Of a DNA stretch of 64,000 nucleotides, positions 33,553 through 44,459 are shown piece by piece (position 1 is the stretch's first letter; each line of letters starts with the position of its first letter). The position numbers and the translations under genes are program-made. The stretch is taken from positions 1,218,501-1,282,500 of the forward strand of contig NC_066597.1 of assembly GCF_905475345.1 (NCBI RefSeq), written 5' to 3'. This DNA is from Vespula vulgaris (lineage: Eukaryota; Arthropoda; Insecta; Hymenoptera; Vespidae). The notes under the pieces were generated by a model. The model ran no database searches. It was given only the letters and a program-made list of their open reading frames with translations, and was not told the origin of the DNA.

Positions 33553-34095
33553 GTCCGATGGCTATGCGTCGCGTGCGTGAGCGCCTGCATGCCTGCGAGC
33601 CTGTATTCACGACTCTGTGGATGCGTTTTGTGATCCAGATCGTGGGGATCGTTATCTCTCTCGGCTGGACTGGACGAGCACTGTCACGCTTCAGTCCACG
33701 CGGAAAGCCGTCTTTCACCTGGTGCCTCCTCCGTGAACTCGAAAATCCTTCGAGTACATTGCCTTCGCTCCTCTCCTCTTCGCCCCTCTCCTCTTCCTGT
33801 TCACCCTAAATTTTTTCTTCTTTTTACTTTTTCTTCCCTTCCTCTTAATTACTACAAAATTCGTCGAAGAGAAAATTAATATCTGCCTGCTATGTTCTAT
33901 TCGAACGATCTTTCTCCTTTTCGAACAGGATGAACAAAAATTCCCTGTTATAATTTGGATCATATTCAATAAGTTTTCTCATAAGCGAGTTGTACGAATT
34001 CACGATCGATGCGAGTGTTCGAGACGTTCGTCAAAAATGAGTTTGCTAGTTCATATCGAGGAAAAGAAGAATACAAAATATTGAAACGAAAGAAG

Positions 34096-34099
34096 AGAC

Positions 34100-34130
<31 letters not shown>

Positions 34131-34200
34131 AGAAGAAGAGGAAGAAGAAAGAAGAAAGAAGAAAAATAAGAAGAAGAGAAGGAGAAGAAGGAGGAGGAAT
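34096..34200 (+). repeat. (GAAA)n/(GAA)n/(GGA) purine belt
   Basis: GAAA units at 34099-34129, then GAA/GGA triplets. Confidence 0.93.
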
Positions 34201-34327
34201 TATCGGAGTCTGCTTTGGCTACGACGGCCCGCGGAGCTCCGTGGAGTAGCTAATGCAAGCGACCATTACTCGGATGGTGAACCAATGGAGAGGATCCCCA
34301 CGCCCCCTTCGGACTTACTTTGCACAG

Positions 34328-34347
34328 ACGGCATGCAAATATGCCGT
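34328..34347. promoter_or_regulatory. Octamer site inside a palindrome
   Basis: ATGCAAAT (34333-34340), the POU-domain octamer, lies between ACGGCAT (34328-34334) and its reverse complement ATGCCGT (34341-34347). Binding is inference. Confidence 0.35.
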
Positions 34348-34350
34348 GCA

Positions 34351-34395
34351 GGATGCACCAAAGGATGCACCGAAGGATACACCGAAGGACGCACC
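34351..34395 (+). repeat. 12-bp minisatellite
   Basis: Four units of GGATGCACCRAA (the last is 9 bases). In one frame they read Asp-Ala-Pro-Lys repeats, and three of the four differences between units fall at third positions of that frame. In another frame they read Gly-Cys-Thr-Lys/Glu. Too short to call coding. Confidence 0.85.
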
Positions 34396-34596
34396 TTCCT
34401 TCCATGGCATTACATCTTTCTCTCTCGCATGCACAACCTTTCTGCATTCACTCACGTGCCTTGTTCCTTTTATACAAATTCATTCCTTTCTTTTTTTTTC
34501 TTTTTTTTTTCTCTTTACTACCTACCTACCTACCTACTTTTGCCTTCGTCGGAAGGTAATATTTTTTCTTTTTCTTTTTCTCTTTTTTTTTGTTTT

Positions 34597-34618
34597 ATAT
34601 ATATATATATATATATAT
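34597..34618. repeat. (TA)11 microsatellite
   Basis: Uninterrupted TA after a T-rich run. A CTAC repeat lies just upstream at 34518-34540. Confidence 0.95.
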
Positions 34619-34740
34619 CACTTTGATGCTCATTTACTCTGTCAATCTTTGTCGTATTTGTCCGTTGTTTTCTCTTCTTTTCTTTTCTTCTTTTTTCTGT
34701 AGTCTTTTTCTTTTCATTCGATTGCCTGTTTGGCCCACCC

Positions 34741-34742
<2 letters not shown>

Positions 34743-34812
<70 letters not shown>
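34743..34812. repeat. (CT)35 microsatellite
   Basis: 70 bases of pure CT, among the longest uninterrupted dinucleotide runs in the window. Confidence 0.97.
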
Positions 34813-34815
<3 letters not shown>

Positions 34816-34989
34816 CTCTCGTATCCTTCGCTTCTTCTTTTCACTACCGATTTTGGAGCAACCGATCTTCCTTCTCCTCCCATGTCGAAGCCTTCTCCAC
34901 AAATTTAAGATCCGGAAGAACGATATTCTTCCTCGTGAGGAGCCGCAAAGTGTACCGAGAGTACTTGGACAGGCCGCTCGCGATCAACG

Positions 34990-35014
34990 GGGAAAGAGAA
35001 AGAGAGAGAGGAAG

Positions 35015-35071
<57 letters not shown>
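34990..35071 (+). repeat. (GAAA)/(GA)n tract
   Basis: Purine belt with a 36-base pure GA core. It is complementary to the CT run at 34743-34812, about 180 bases upstream. Confidence 0.95.
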
Positions 35072-35073
<2 letters not shown>

Positions 35074-35437
35074 AATCTACAAACCACAAGGATATCTGCG
35101 TGAGACAGAGGAGACGCAAGAATTCAATTTAAAAAAGTGCAACCTGACGCTGCTAAACAATGGGCAATGATAAATACGGTGCAGTCTCGGAGACCATTAC
35201 AATCTTATTGTTGGACTTGTTTCTCGCATGCAGGTGGCAGCAGCGAGCAACGAGCGGTGAGAGAAACATGGGAGAGCAAGACGAAGAGGCAAAACAGAGA
35301 AGCAAGAGAGAGAAAGAGAAAAAAGGCACCGGTTAGAGAGATATAAACGAGTACGGAGAAGCGAGGACCAGAACCAGAAGAGTCGAAGCAGCAACAAGCG
35401 CACGGATCTTTTACCCTCCCTCTTCTACTTTACCTCT

Positions 35438-35547
35438 ACCTTCCTTCTCCTTCTCTTTCTCCTTCTCCTTCTCTTTCTCTTTCTTCTTCTTCTTCTTCTT
35501 CTCTTCTTCTTCCTCTCTTCTTCCTCCTCTTCTCTCACTCTCCTTCT
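35438..35547. repeat. (TTC)/(CTCCTT)n pyrimidine belt
   Basis: CTTCTC and TTC units over 110 bases; poly-Arg/Lys on the minus strand. Confidence 0.95.
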
Positions 35548-35737
35548 TGGTACCCTACTCGACAACGCGGGGCACACAGATGCCACCGGAGAGATACTGA
35601 TTATAAACTCCATTCCATTTGTAACGAGGTCCATCTATTTTGGCGCCCAGGACTCGTTGCGCTGGGGCCTAGGTAACGCCAGATTTTAATACGATATCCT
35701 CCGCATTATCATTCGTTTCAGTCCTAGCCGGTCACCC

Positions 35738-35785
35738 TTCTTTCTTCTTCCTTCTCCTCCTCCTCTTCCTTTTTCTCTTTCTTCT

Positions 35786-35826
<41 letters not shown>

Positions 35827-35828
35827 GT
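35738..35828. repeat. (TTC)n pyrimidine belt
   Basis: TTC triplets with CCT and TTTC variants, ending in CGTCGTC. Confidence 0.93.
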
Positions 35829-37521
35829 CGTCTCCACTTTCTTACTCTATCTCAACAGTCTACTACCAAGTCGTTCTTGCCCCTCCTGGCAAAGAACAAT
35901 ATGCGAACAGGAGAGTTGCAGCTCCTCTCTTCTATCGTTTGACCGTATCGTATAAACACCAAGCCCTCCTGATCTATGTGAACTTGTTTTTCAACGACTT
36001 ACTGAACTTCTTATTTTATATTATATCTAGCTTTAGCGGTCGAGTAGACAAGGAAATAAGATAATATTATACTTTTTTGTCGATGAAACGTTTTTGTTTC
36101 GTTCGTGTTCGTGTACCCACACGTACACACACGCATATATCATTCTCTCTTTCCTTTCCGAGATTTAAAGGAAAAGAAAAGAAGGAAGACGTAGTACCTC
36201 CCGGAGAAAGAGAAATGAATTAAACATTTAACGAGGACCTCCGAGTTGGAGTTTGAAATTACGAGGGGCGCGTCGGGGACAAGCTCGTAAAAGTCGTCTA
36301 CCTGAGGCCACGTCTTCCCGTTAGAAATTCTTTAAAACAATGAAAAGGTGACGTCTCTTCTCCACCTGTGTGCGACTTGTAGATAAACAAAAAGAAAAAG
36401 AAGAAAAGGAAAGGAAAGAAAAGAGAAAAGAAAGAGATAAACAAATAAATAAATAAAGAGAGAAAGAAACGAAACGAAAAGGAGAAGAAAAGGAAGGATG
36501 CACGGAAGGACGTTTCTCACGACCCTTACATGTGTTTTAAGAACCCTGATGATTTCTCCCTCCTCTCATTCTCTAATCCTCTCTCTCTCGTGTGACATCT
36601 CTCGATTAAAACGATAATAATTTATTCGACTTTGTCGCTGTTTTCGATACTCTCTCTCTCTCTCTCTCTTTCTCTCTCTGTCAATTTGTCCGTCCGTCTG
36701 TCTCGGTATCTCTCTGATGAACGTGAAAATTCGTGAACGAAAAGTTAAAACGCCATGTAATAATCCTCGCGTAGAAAATCCGCATCCCCTTTGCCGCGTG
36801 TCACCAGACGCAGGTATTAATTAGAAACGTCAAGCTCGTTCGTGCAGAACAATTCACAAATCATTCTCAATGGGCTAGGGGGGGAAAGAAACGCGACGAG
36901 GATACGAAATAGAAAGGTGGACGAAGGAGGGAAAAAGGAGAGCGCGTGTTAACGTCGAAAAGTCCTATGGATCCTTTCGTGCCCGCTCGAACTAAATCTT
37001 CTTGACGTTTTTCCCGAAAAACACGACGCGAATTCTTTTAACTCAGGTAAAAGAAGAATCCTGACCCTTTTTTTCTTTTTTTTTCCTTTCCTTCCTTTTT
37101 TTTCCTATTTTCTTTTTTCTTCTTTTCTTGTTTTTCTTCTTCTTCTTCTTCTACTTCTTCTTCTTCATCTCTTGTTTTTTCGTTCGTTGTACCGTCGCAC
37201 AAAGCGAACGAAAGTAGATTTGCTTCTTCTCAAGTAGATTCGTTTCGTTTCGTTTTTTTTTTTTTTCTTGAATTTGTCAAAAAAGAAAGACACGCGAAGC
37301 AGTGAGATTTTTTTAATCTTAGACCGATCGATGATTGAATCATTGACGAAATATACGTGTGATATCAGACAATGATTTATGAGAAAATCTGATAAACTCG
37401 AAGAGAAATTATCCGTGGGTTTAGAGTAAATGAGTATGGTAAATAATCGATGATGTTGCAATACAAGATTCTAATTTTTTTCTTTGTTGAGAAAAATTCT
37501 GAAAAAAATAGAAAACAAAAA

Positions 37522-37525
<4 letters not shown>

Positions 37526-37566
<41 letters not shown>
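37526..37566. repeat. (TA)20 microsatellite
   Basis: 41 bases of pure alternating TA, the longest TA run seen. Confidence 0.97.
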
Positions 37567-37567
<1 letters not shown>

Positions 37568-38300
37568 CAGCATGAATTGAAATAATCACGGATAGGTCAA
37601 AATAACGACGCCCCTTTGAAGGGAATAGACACACGTGGGAATAAAAAAAAGGAAGGAAAAATCTGAGGGCGCGGTGGTTCTCCTTAACCACGGGAGATCT
37701 GAAAAACACCAATGTCTTCGAGACAAATTATAATATATTAGGAGGAGGACTCCGTTAGAAAAGGATTCTAGCTACCGGCAGAGAAGAGTCAGAGAAAAGT
37801 GTAAATCGTCTTTCCAAAGTCGTTTCCAGTGACAAAGGGATATGAATCGATAGATTTTCAAAAAAGAGAAAGAGAGAGAGAAAGACAGAAAAAGAGAGAC
37901 ATAAATTAAGATAAATCGTTTGAAAAACAAGAAGCATAGAACTGAAAGAATAACACAAAATCGGATATTTAATATTTTAAAAGACAAACAATAATGTTAT
38001 CGAGACACAACGCCCCTAACGTTTTGATTGAATAAAGAGAAACGTTCGATGTAATACATGACATGGATCACACTTGCGAAGTGTCAGCGACCTTGAAGTA
38101 AGCAGGTGCACCTCCGGTGCTAGGAAGATAATTGGGGCGCTAAAGGATGGCAGCAAGAAGTGCAACAACGCTCGCTATGCGCCAAGTATTTTTAAATGCT
38201 TGATGCATACCACCGCATATACATAGATACGTATACCAGCATATATATTTCGTAGAAAATAAACGACTGTCTCTAAGGTAGCGTGAAGACAATTCACAAC

Positions 38301-38700
38301 GGAAAAGGTGCATGATCGCAAAAACAAAAAAAAACACAGATACACATACAAACGCAAAAAGGGAAAGGGAAATGTCCTAGTACGTACGCATTAATCTTTC
38401 GTGCACACAGACGTCAAGAAGTCAAAACGAAAATAATATAATAATAATAATAATAATAATGTTAATAATAATGTTAATAAAAATGTCGATGCGCAAGGTA
38501 AGAAGTGCATGATCGCGAAAAAAAGATAAATAAAAAAAAGAAAAAAACATAGAGAGAGAAAAAAAGTAAATGCCCTGGTACACCCAAGTTTCTCGCGTAC
38601 GTAATTACATATATATCCAAGAAATAAAAACGAAAATAATATCTAATAATAACAACAATAATCATAATATTAATAATAATAAACTTAGAAGAAACATCCG
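38301..38700 (+). repeat. Diverged tandem duplication, unit about 200 bp
   Basis: GTGCATGATCGC occurs at 38308 and 38505 (offset 197), AATGYCCTRG at 38371 and 38569 (offset 198), and AAGAARTMAAAACGAAAATAATAT at 38416 and 38619 (offset 203). Both copies end in AAT-rich sequence. A third partial match (GTAAGAAGT) occurs near 38720. Confidence 0.8.
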
Positions 38701-38803
38701 GAAATCTCATGTGTAAAAATGTAAGAAGTATAGGGCCCCATAATGAGGCATCGTCTTGCCTTGGTTGGCTTTAACTATCGTATTCGATTAAAAAGGTATT
38801 TCA

Positions 38804-39031
38804 ATGAAACGTCCGCGTTCCAGCCGTCGCGTTGAGCCGCGTGTTTATCGCACGTTTCGTATTATACGAGCGTACATTCGTCATCCTGAAGGTATCCAGG
38901 ATGTGTCTATGATACTTGCTGAGAGAAGTAACTTCGAGACTACTTTTGCGGTCATTCGCTCGCATTTAACGCGCCAAGGGGCCCCTGATTACTCTGACTC
39001 GCTGGTAATTACTTCGTTCCACCTGCGATGA
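38804..39031 (+). other. Open frame of normal composition, 75 codons
   Basis: The frame has a mixed amino-acid composition (Arg-rich start, then hydrophobic and acidic residues), no simple repeat, and ends just before a CT tract. I see no domain, signal peptide or homologue. The flanks show no strong splice sites. It could be chance, a small protein or a conserved non-coding element. Confidence 0.15.
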
Positions 39032-39033
39032 AG

Positions 39034-39035
<2 letters not shown>

Positions 39036-39083
<48 letters not shown>
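39036..39083. repeat. (TC)24 microsatellite
   Basis: 48 bases of pure TC, followed by AC-rich and TATC/CT-rich tracts to 39186. Confidence 0.97.
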
Positions 39084-39084
<1 letters not shown>

Positions 39085-39865
39085 GCACACACGTACGCAC
39101 ACACACTCACACACATACTCTCACTCTGGGTATCTATCTCTATCCTTATCTCTATCTCTATCTCTCTTTCTCTCTCCATCTCTTTCTAAATATAATTCAC
39201 TTGTTTAGCAGTCCAAGTATGTCATTTTTCAGTGTCGAGCATGTTAACCGATAAGAGGAAGATATAAACGCGAGCGAGCAACGGATATTATTAGTAGAAT
39301 CCTCAGAGAAGAAAACAGTGAAACCAAAAGGATAAGACTCTTTACGTGCCTAATCGATGCTTAGATCGCTGTTAACCGATAAAAGACGAGCTTTCTCTCG
39401 CTACTACCTCTCTAAACGCTAATTCCTTCTCTCCTGTTCTTCCCGATAAATGGATTTCGAATATATCGAGAGAGTCGCGACGAGGAGAGGAGCGACGACG
39501 AATCGATAATTAAATTACCGAAGAAAATCAATTAGACGGGACGAACGGGATTACCTACTCTCTTCTCCGATTCTTATTTTATTTTCTAAACGTTCGACCA
39601 CTTAGACACAAACCAATTCTCTTTATTCATCTTAATGATATAATAACATTTATCATTATCGAGGATTAATTCAGTCAACGACATAATCCTTTTATTCGTA
39701 ATCGTTCAAATCGAATTCATCGAAAAATTATTCGACGAAATGATCAGCTACGATCGGCGAATTCAATTGAAATGAAATTTCGAACGATTGTCAAAACGAA
39801 TGAAATATATAGTTTGATAGATCGGAAAATAAAATAGTAGAATCGCTCGGTGATATCTAAGGGTA

Positions 39866-39928
39866 CCTACCTATCTACCTAACTACGTGTACATACATAC
39901 ATACATACATATGTATATATATATATAT
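39866..39928 (+). repeat. (ACCT)/(ACAT)n/(TA)n tract
   Basis: CTAC/CTAT units, then ACAT, then a TA tail. Confidence 0.9.
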
Positions 39929-39979
39929 CGAGTCACGACCGTAGCTAAAAGAATCGAGCATGAGAGGACGATTAGTTGC

Positions 39980-40048
39980 ACGCGTAGGCTAGATTCCGAG
40001 GACGATCGATTTCTCGATCCAAAGGCTCGTCCGGTGGTAGCTACGCGT
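39980..40048 (+). other. 69-base hairpin
   Basis: ACGCGTAGGCTA (39980-39991) pairs with TAGCTACGCGT (40038-40048) with a single bulged base. Inside, GGACGA (40000-40005) can pair with TCGTCC (40027-40032). The size is similar to a small pre-miRNA, but I recognise no known miRNA seed and expression is unknown. Confidence 0.4.
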
Positions 40049-40154
40049 TATCGAGGATAATGTGTCCCGACTAATTTAGAGACGTCTCTCCGTTCGGCTC
40101 TGTAGATCCTGCGGACGCTCTACGGATGCCATTCTAACTGCCATCCTACTCGTT

Positions 40155-40186
<32 letters not shown>

Positions 40187-40340
40187 CTTTTCCTTCTTCT
40201 TCTTCTTTCCTTCCACTCCGCGAAGCCCCGCGCTAACGAGGTCCTGCCACGAAGCCGAAGGACACGGGACCACGGCCTGTCAATTAAGGACACGGCTATA
40301 CTGGGCCACATTTCTACCTATACCCCTGTGCACCCCTATT

Positions 40341-40402
40341 CCTCTTCTTCTTCTTCTTCTTCTTTCTTTCTTTCTTCTTCTTCTTCTTCTTCTTCTTCTT
40401 CG
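40341..40402. repeat. (TTC)n/(TTTC)n microsatellite
   Basis: TTC triplets with a TTTC insert. A C-rich run with quadruplex potential on the minus strand follows at 40435-40456. Confidence 0.95.
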
Positions 40403-40642
40403 TTCTACGCCATCACAGTCGACGTTTCCACTCTCCCCTCCCTCCACCTCCCCCCCACTCTACCATCTCCTTGCCATCTCCACCAACCATGTCCTTTCTT
40501 TATTTGTTTCCTTTCGATCGAACGACCACGAGATTTTCGGCTGGTATCAGGAGGACTCCTGTTAACACGTTCACTGTCATGCCGATCTTGCATCGACACG
40601 TCCACTTATACCCTCTCCGATCATTTTCTCTCTTTTTTTTTT

Positions 40643-40666
40643 CCTTCGTTCGTTCGTTCGTTCGTT
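40643..40666. repeat. (TTCG)n microsatellite
   Basis: Five TTCG units inside a T-rich belt (40625-40770). Confidence 0.93.
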
Positions 40667-41579
40667 TCTATGTTTTTCTTTCTTTTCTTCTTTTTTTTTT
40701 TTTATTCGTTTGTTTGTCTCTTTTTTTTCTTTTCTTTCCTTTTTTTCAATATTTTTTATCTTCTTTAGAACGAGAAAAAAGAGGAAGAAGAAGAAAAAGA
40801 AAATGTAAAGGACGAGCAGAAACTATATATATACATGTATATAGAAATCTATATACATATATATATGTATACACATGCATGCATGCCAAGGTATATCGAT
40901 CTCAATCTTATTAATTAAATTGTCCTGAAATCCAGTTTGCTATGCCAATCACACTCTGTCGTATGTACGATTTGGATCTGGATGGAAATAAAAGAATGAA
41001 AATAAAGAGAAATAAAAAAAAAAAGGAAAGAATTAGAAAGAAAAGTCAACTTGGAGATCTAGTTTCTTTTCTCCTTTCTCTTTTTCTTTTCTTTCCTTTT
41101 TCCTTTTTGCTATTTATTCATCTTTTCGCTTATCCCCCAGAAACGTTGACCTCTTTATTGTCAACGTGATTGTTTTCAAAGGTCTTTATCGATGGGGATA
41201 ATGCTCGGAGGATAAAGAAGGAGAGGCTTACCTACCTCTTTATCTCTCTAAGAAGGATTTTATTTATTATGCAAAATCCATTGAATCGCACGCGGTCAAT
41301 TATATTATGTTAAGTAGAGCATACGCAAGCATTGTGACGTATCGTGGCGCATGATCTCGATCGAGTCGGTGGCCCATTCCTTCTACCGGTCTTCCCTAAT
41401 AACGCATTGTACCCCTTCTTCGTGTGCCATATTAGATTTATGCTAATGTACCGCACCAAAGACGATCCGATCTTTCTTTTCCTTCTTCTTATTTTATTTT
41501 CCTTTTTCCTATTTTTCTTTTTTCCTTTTCTTTTGTTGTACGTTTCTCATTGAATATTATAGTCCGTGAAGATTACAAA

Positions 41580-41622
41580 TTATTATTACTATTATTATTA
41601 TTATTATTATCATTATCATCAT
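41580..41622. repeat. (ATT)n microsatellite
   Basis: ATT triplets grading to ATC at the right end. Confidence 0.95.
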
Positions 41623-41868
41623 GAATTAATACCGCAGGAGACGAAAGTGTTAACGAACTGGTGATTATAAAGTTGAAGTAAAATTCATTTCGATCGATAG
41701 GATCAATTTTCTTCTATTCTTCAGTTTATACAATAGGAATAAATAAAGAAACAGAAGAGAAGAGTAAAAGAGTGAAATTCTTGGTCGTATTTGCATTTCT
41801 CTCGTCATCGTACTCATCTCTACGGATAAACCTCTGGGCTCTTGGGTATAACGGACAATAGGCCAGTA

Positions 41869-41957
41869 AAAAAGAAGAGAGAAAAGAGGAGGAAGAGGTG
41901 AAGGAGGAGGAGAAGGAGGAAAAAGAGAGAAAGAGAAAGGGAGAGGAGGGCGAGAGA
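41869..41957 (+). repeat. Purine belt
   Basis: GA, GGA and GAAA units over about 89 bases. Confidence 0.93.
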
Positions 41958-42116
41958 TAATTGTACGGGCAGCTAATGGAGTTCGGGAAAAATGAAGCGA
42001 ACGCACCAGGTGGGTCCGCTTTAAATGCATCAAATCGCTGCTAAGTGAGGTCCAGTCTTCGAAGTAGGGCTAAGGTGTGTGTAAAACGCGTCTGTGTGTG
42101 AGTATGTGTACGTGTG

Positions 42117-42258
42117 TGAAAGAGAAAGAGAGAGAGAGAGAGACGACCCTTTCTTCTCTTCTACCCCCGACAAACTTTTTCATCCTTTTTCTTCTTCTTC
42201 GTTCTTTTTTTTCTCTTTTTTTCTTCTTCTCTCTCTTCTCCCTCTACTTCTACTTTCC
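42117..42258. repeat. GA tract then pyrimidine belt
   Basis: A GA tract (42117-42143) followed by TTC/CT/T-rich DNA, in foldback orientation. Confidence 0.88.
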
Positions 42259-42520
42259 TCGAGGGCGTGGGTCAAGCGGCTAATTATTATATTGCCCATT
42301 AACTCGACGATTTTTCATCTCTTCGACTACGAGCGAGAGAGTAAGTAAGTAGGTACTTATCATTGTGATGGTAGAGTAGCGTTTGTGGTGGTTAGGTAAG
42401 GTTTGAAAACAATCCGTGGGACCGTGGTCAAGTGGCTCTCTTAGCGAAGGAAAAAGGAATTGTAAGAATGGAAAAAGGATCGGTGTCGTTCGGCCCAAGG
42501 ACGATTTGAAAAATTTCATA

Positions 42521-42593
42521 GAAAAAAAGAAAAAAGAAAGAAAGAAAGAAAGAAAGAAAAAAAAAAAAAGGAAAAATGACGACGACGATGATA

Positions 42594-42648
<55 letters not shown>

Positions 42649-42664
42649 CGACGACGACGATGAT
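42521..42664 (+). repeat. (AAAG)n then (GAT)n/(GAC)n array
   Basis: AAAG units, an A-run, then about 29 triplets of GAT flanked on both sides by GAC. It reads poly-Asp on plus, and poly-Ser, His or Ile on minus. The symmetric GAC caps suggest expansion from the centre. Confidence 0.95.
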
Positions 42665-42959
42665 ACACACGAGTCTTGGAACGAGAAGAACCTGTCATTG
42701 TTATAGTCGAAGAACTCGTCCAAAATGATAATTTCAAGGTGAAAGCATAACGAGGAGCAGATTTTTGCAGGCTCCTACTAAGTCCTGGTAAGATCAAGAC
42801 GATCCTGAGGATTCACCGAATGGATTATAATTCTTTTCTGACCGGTCTTTTAGAAAGCGAAAGAGAGAAAGAGAGAGAAAGAGAAAGAGAGAGAACGCTA
42901 AAAAAGCGGAGAGGCTAGGTTCAAGGAAATTCCATGAATGTGCGCTTTTATTTCGGCGT

Positions 42960-42990
42960 GAGAGAGAGAGAAAAAAAATATATTAGATAG

Positions 42991-43029
<39 letters not shown>

Positions 43030-43071
43030 AAGAGTGAGAGTGAAAAGGAGAGGAGGAGGGAAGGAGGAGAC
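42960..43071 (+). repeat. (GA)n purine belt
   Basis: GA with an A-run and GATAGACAGATA insert; a pure GA core lies at 42998-43024. A further GA/GAAA tract lies at 42853-42895. Confidence 0.93.
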
Positions 43072-43980
43072 GATTTTCTTTTTTTGAAAAAGACATAGGA
43101 GAGTCGCGAGCCGACGCGAAGACGACTACGACGAGACTGATCCTTCTCGTTCTCGGAAGAACGTCCCATTCTTAAAAAGAAAATGTGATCCACGCTGCAT
43201 ACTGAATCCCGCTGGCTTGTCCTTTTCTAATCTTAACGACTCGCGTCAAGCTGATTAGCCCTTGTTTACAATCGAGCGGCTCTTCAAGAGGATCTTACAC
43301 GATCTCGCCTGTAGAAGAAAAAAGAAAGAAAAAAAATAAAAAAGGAAAAAGAAAAGGACGAAGAGAAGGATCAAGAAGTGGATGAAGAGTGGGGGACGGC
43401 GGGGTGATTGTCATAATCGATATCGAATCGAGGTCACGATCATAAATTTTCCAAACGAAATCCACTTTATCTTTTTTACTAGGTGAAAGAATTTTTTTCT
43501 TGTAAATAGATATACGTAATGTTATCGATGATAAAACGACTCCGAGTCGAGTATTTGAAAATCTGCGAATAAAAAAAAGAAAAGAAAAGAAAAAAATGAA
43601 AGAGAAGATATTTACTCGTAACTACTTAATAAAACTGATAATGAAGATTAAAAAGAAACGCGGGGATACCTTATAGGAACGTCGTGCCCGATCAATGGCA
43701 TCCCGTTTAAAACTTTGATAACAGTCGAGCTAACTATCGCGGGCGCTCTTTTTCTCATGCAAACTTTCCTACGATTTCCGCATGCGCTCTGGTGGCCATT
43801 AAGGCGAGCACGCGATGAACGAGAGATAGAAACTAGTTTGAAACATAAGTGGATGCCCGGGGAAAAACTCATTTGGAATCTTGCCCTGAAACGAGACTGG
43901 CATTCAACTTGGCCATCGATTACCTACGATTCTTGCATTTTGAGAAGGTTAACTATTTTTCCTAGGAAATTAACTCGAGC

Positions 43981-44061
43981 ATGCACACAGACACACACAG
44001 AGAGAGAAAGAGACATATATATATATACACACGCGTATGCACGCACGCACACATGCGCGCT
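43981..44061 (+). repeat. (AC)/(GA)/(TA)/(AC) compound tract
   Basis: Alternating dinucleotide blocks ending in CACGCACGCACACATGCGCGC. Confidence 0.88.
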
Positions 44062-44350
44062 CGTGATCGATACGATCGCAAAGAACAAAAAACAGAAAAA
44101 ACATATAAAAAAAGGAATTGCATTAAATAAGTAGCTGCTCGAAGGAAATATTGGTTTGCCGCCAAAAGATAGGAAAACTGGCGGGAAAGCATAGCTGTTT
44201 GAAATTCGACGTGAAAAGAAATGAATCGGAGTTAATCGAACACGAAGAGGGACTCGAAACGAGCAATAGGCGAGATGCATCGGGAGAAAGAGAAAAAAAA
44301 TATATAAAAAGGATAGTAGAGAAAGAGAAAGAGAGAAAAAGAGAGAAGGT

Positions 44351-44380
44351 GGGGTGGGGTAGGGTGGATCGGAGTGGGGG
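44351..44380 (+). other. Possible G-quadruplex
   Basis: G-runs of 4, 4, 3 and 5 with loops of 1, 2 and 11 bases. The last loop is longer than the classic limit, so this is weaker than the motifs at 9251 and 30998. Confidence 0.45.
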
Positions 44381-44459
44381 TTTCCAGGAGGAGGAGACAG
44401 AGAAAGATAGGGAGGAAGGAAAAGATAGAAATAAAAGTACGCGGCAAAGGAGAAGAAGG

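Larger units (their letters stand above)
33553..37525. other. Non-coding stretch with TTC/GAA belts
   Basis: Unique segments are 33553-33780, 34200-34440 (with an octamer palindrome and a 12-bp minisatellite), 35075-35290, 35550-35740, 35840-36130 and 36700-37040. The rest is long purine/pyrimidine belts. Several long open frames (34009-34626, 34590-35132, 34730-35170) are produced by CT/GA tracts and are rejected. Confidence 0.65.
37567..41579. other. Non-coding stretch
   Basis: This contains a diverged tandem duplication (38301-38700), a 75-codon low-repeat open frame (38804-39031), a unique AT-rich segment 39190-39865 and a 69-bp hairpin (39980-40048). The 40140-40770 interval is mostly TTC, C-rich and T-rich tracts. 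A hairpin with arms 40835-40844 and 40849-40858 comes from TA-rich DNA. No gene is recognised. Confidence 0.6.
41623..44450. other. Non-coding stretch
   Basis: Purine belts and the GAT array occupy much of it. The 43640-43980 segment is unique and has open frames on both strands (43648-43872 minus; the start of 43715-44134 plus) without any recognisable motif. A G-rich tract with quadruplex potential sits at 44351-44380. Confidence 0.65.

Noticed and set aside
34009..34626. 205-codon plus-strand open frame
   Set aside because: It is built from GAAA/GAA purine tracts, a minisatellite and T-rich runs; the apparent membrane segments are repeat translation.
41600..41650. Possible miR-252-like sequence (ACCGCAGGAG near 41630)
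   Set aside because: Only the tail resembles the known miRNA. The seed region does not match and no hairpin partner is present.
43715..44134. 139-codon plus-strand frame as a small membrane protein
   Set aside because: The first 80 residues are mixed, but the frame then reads an AC/GA/TA repeat and an A-rich tract; there is no start context, signal peptide or family match.
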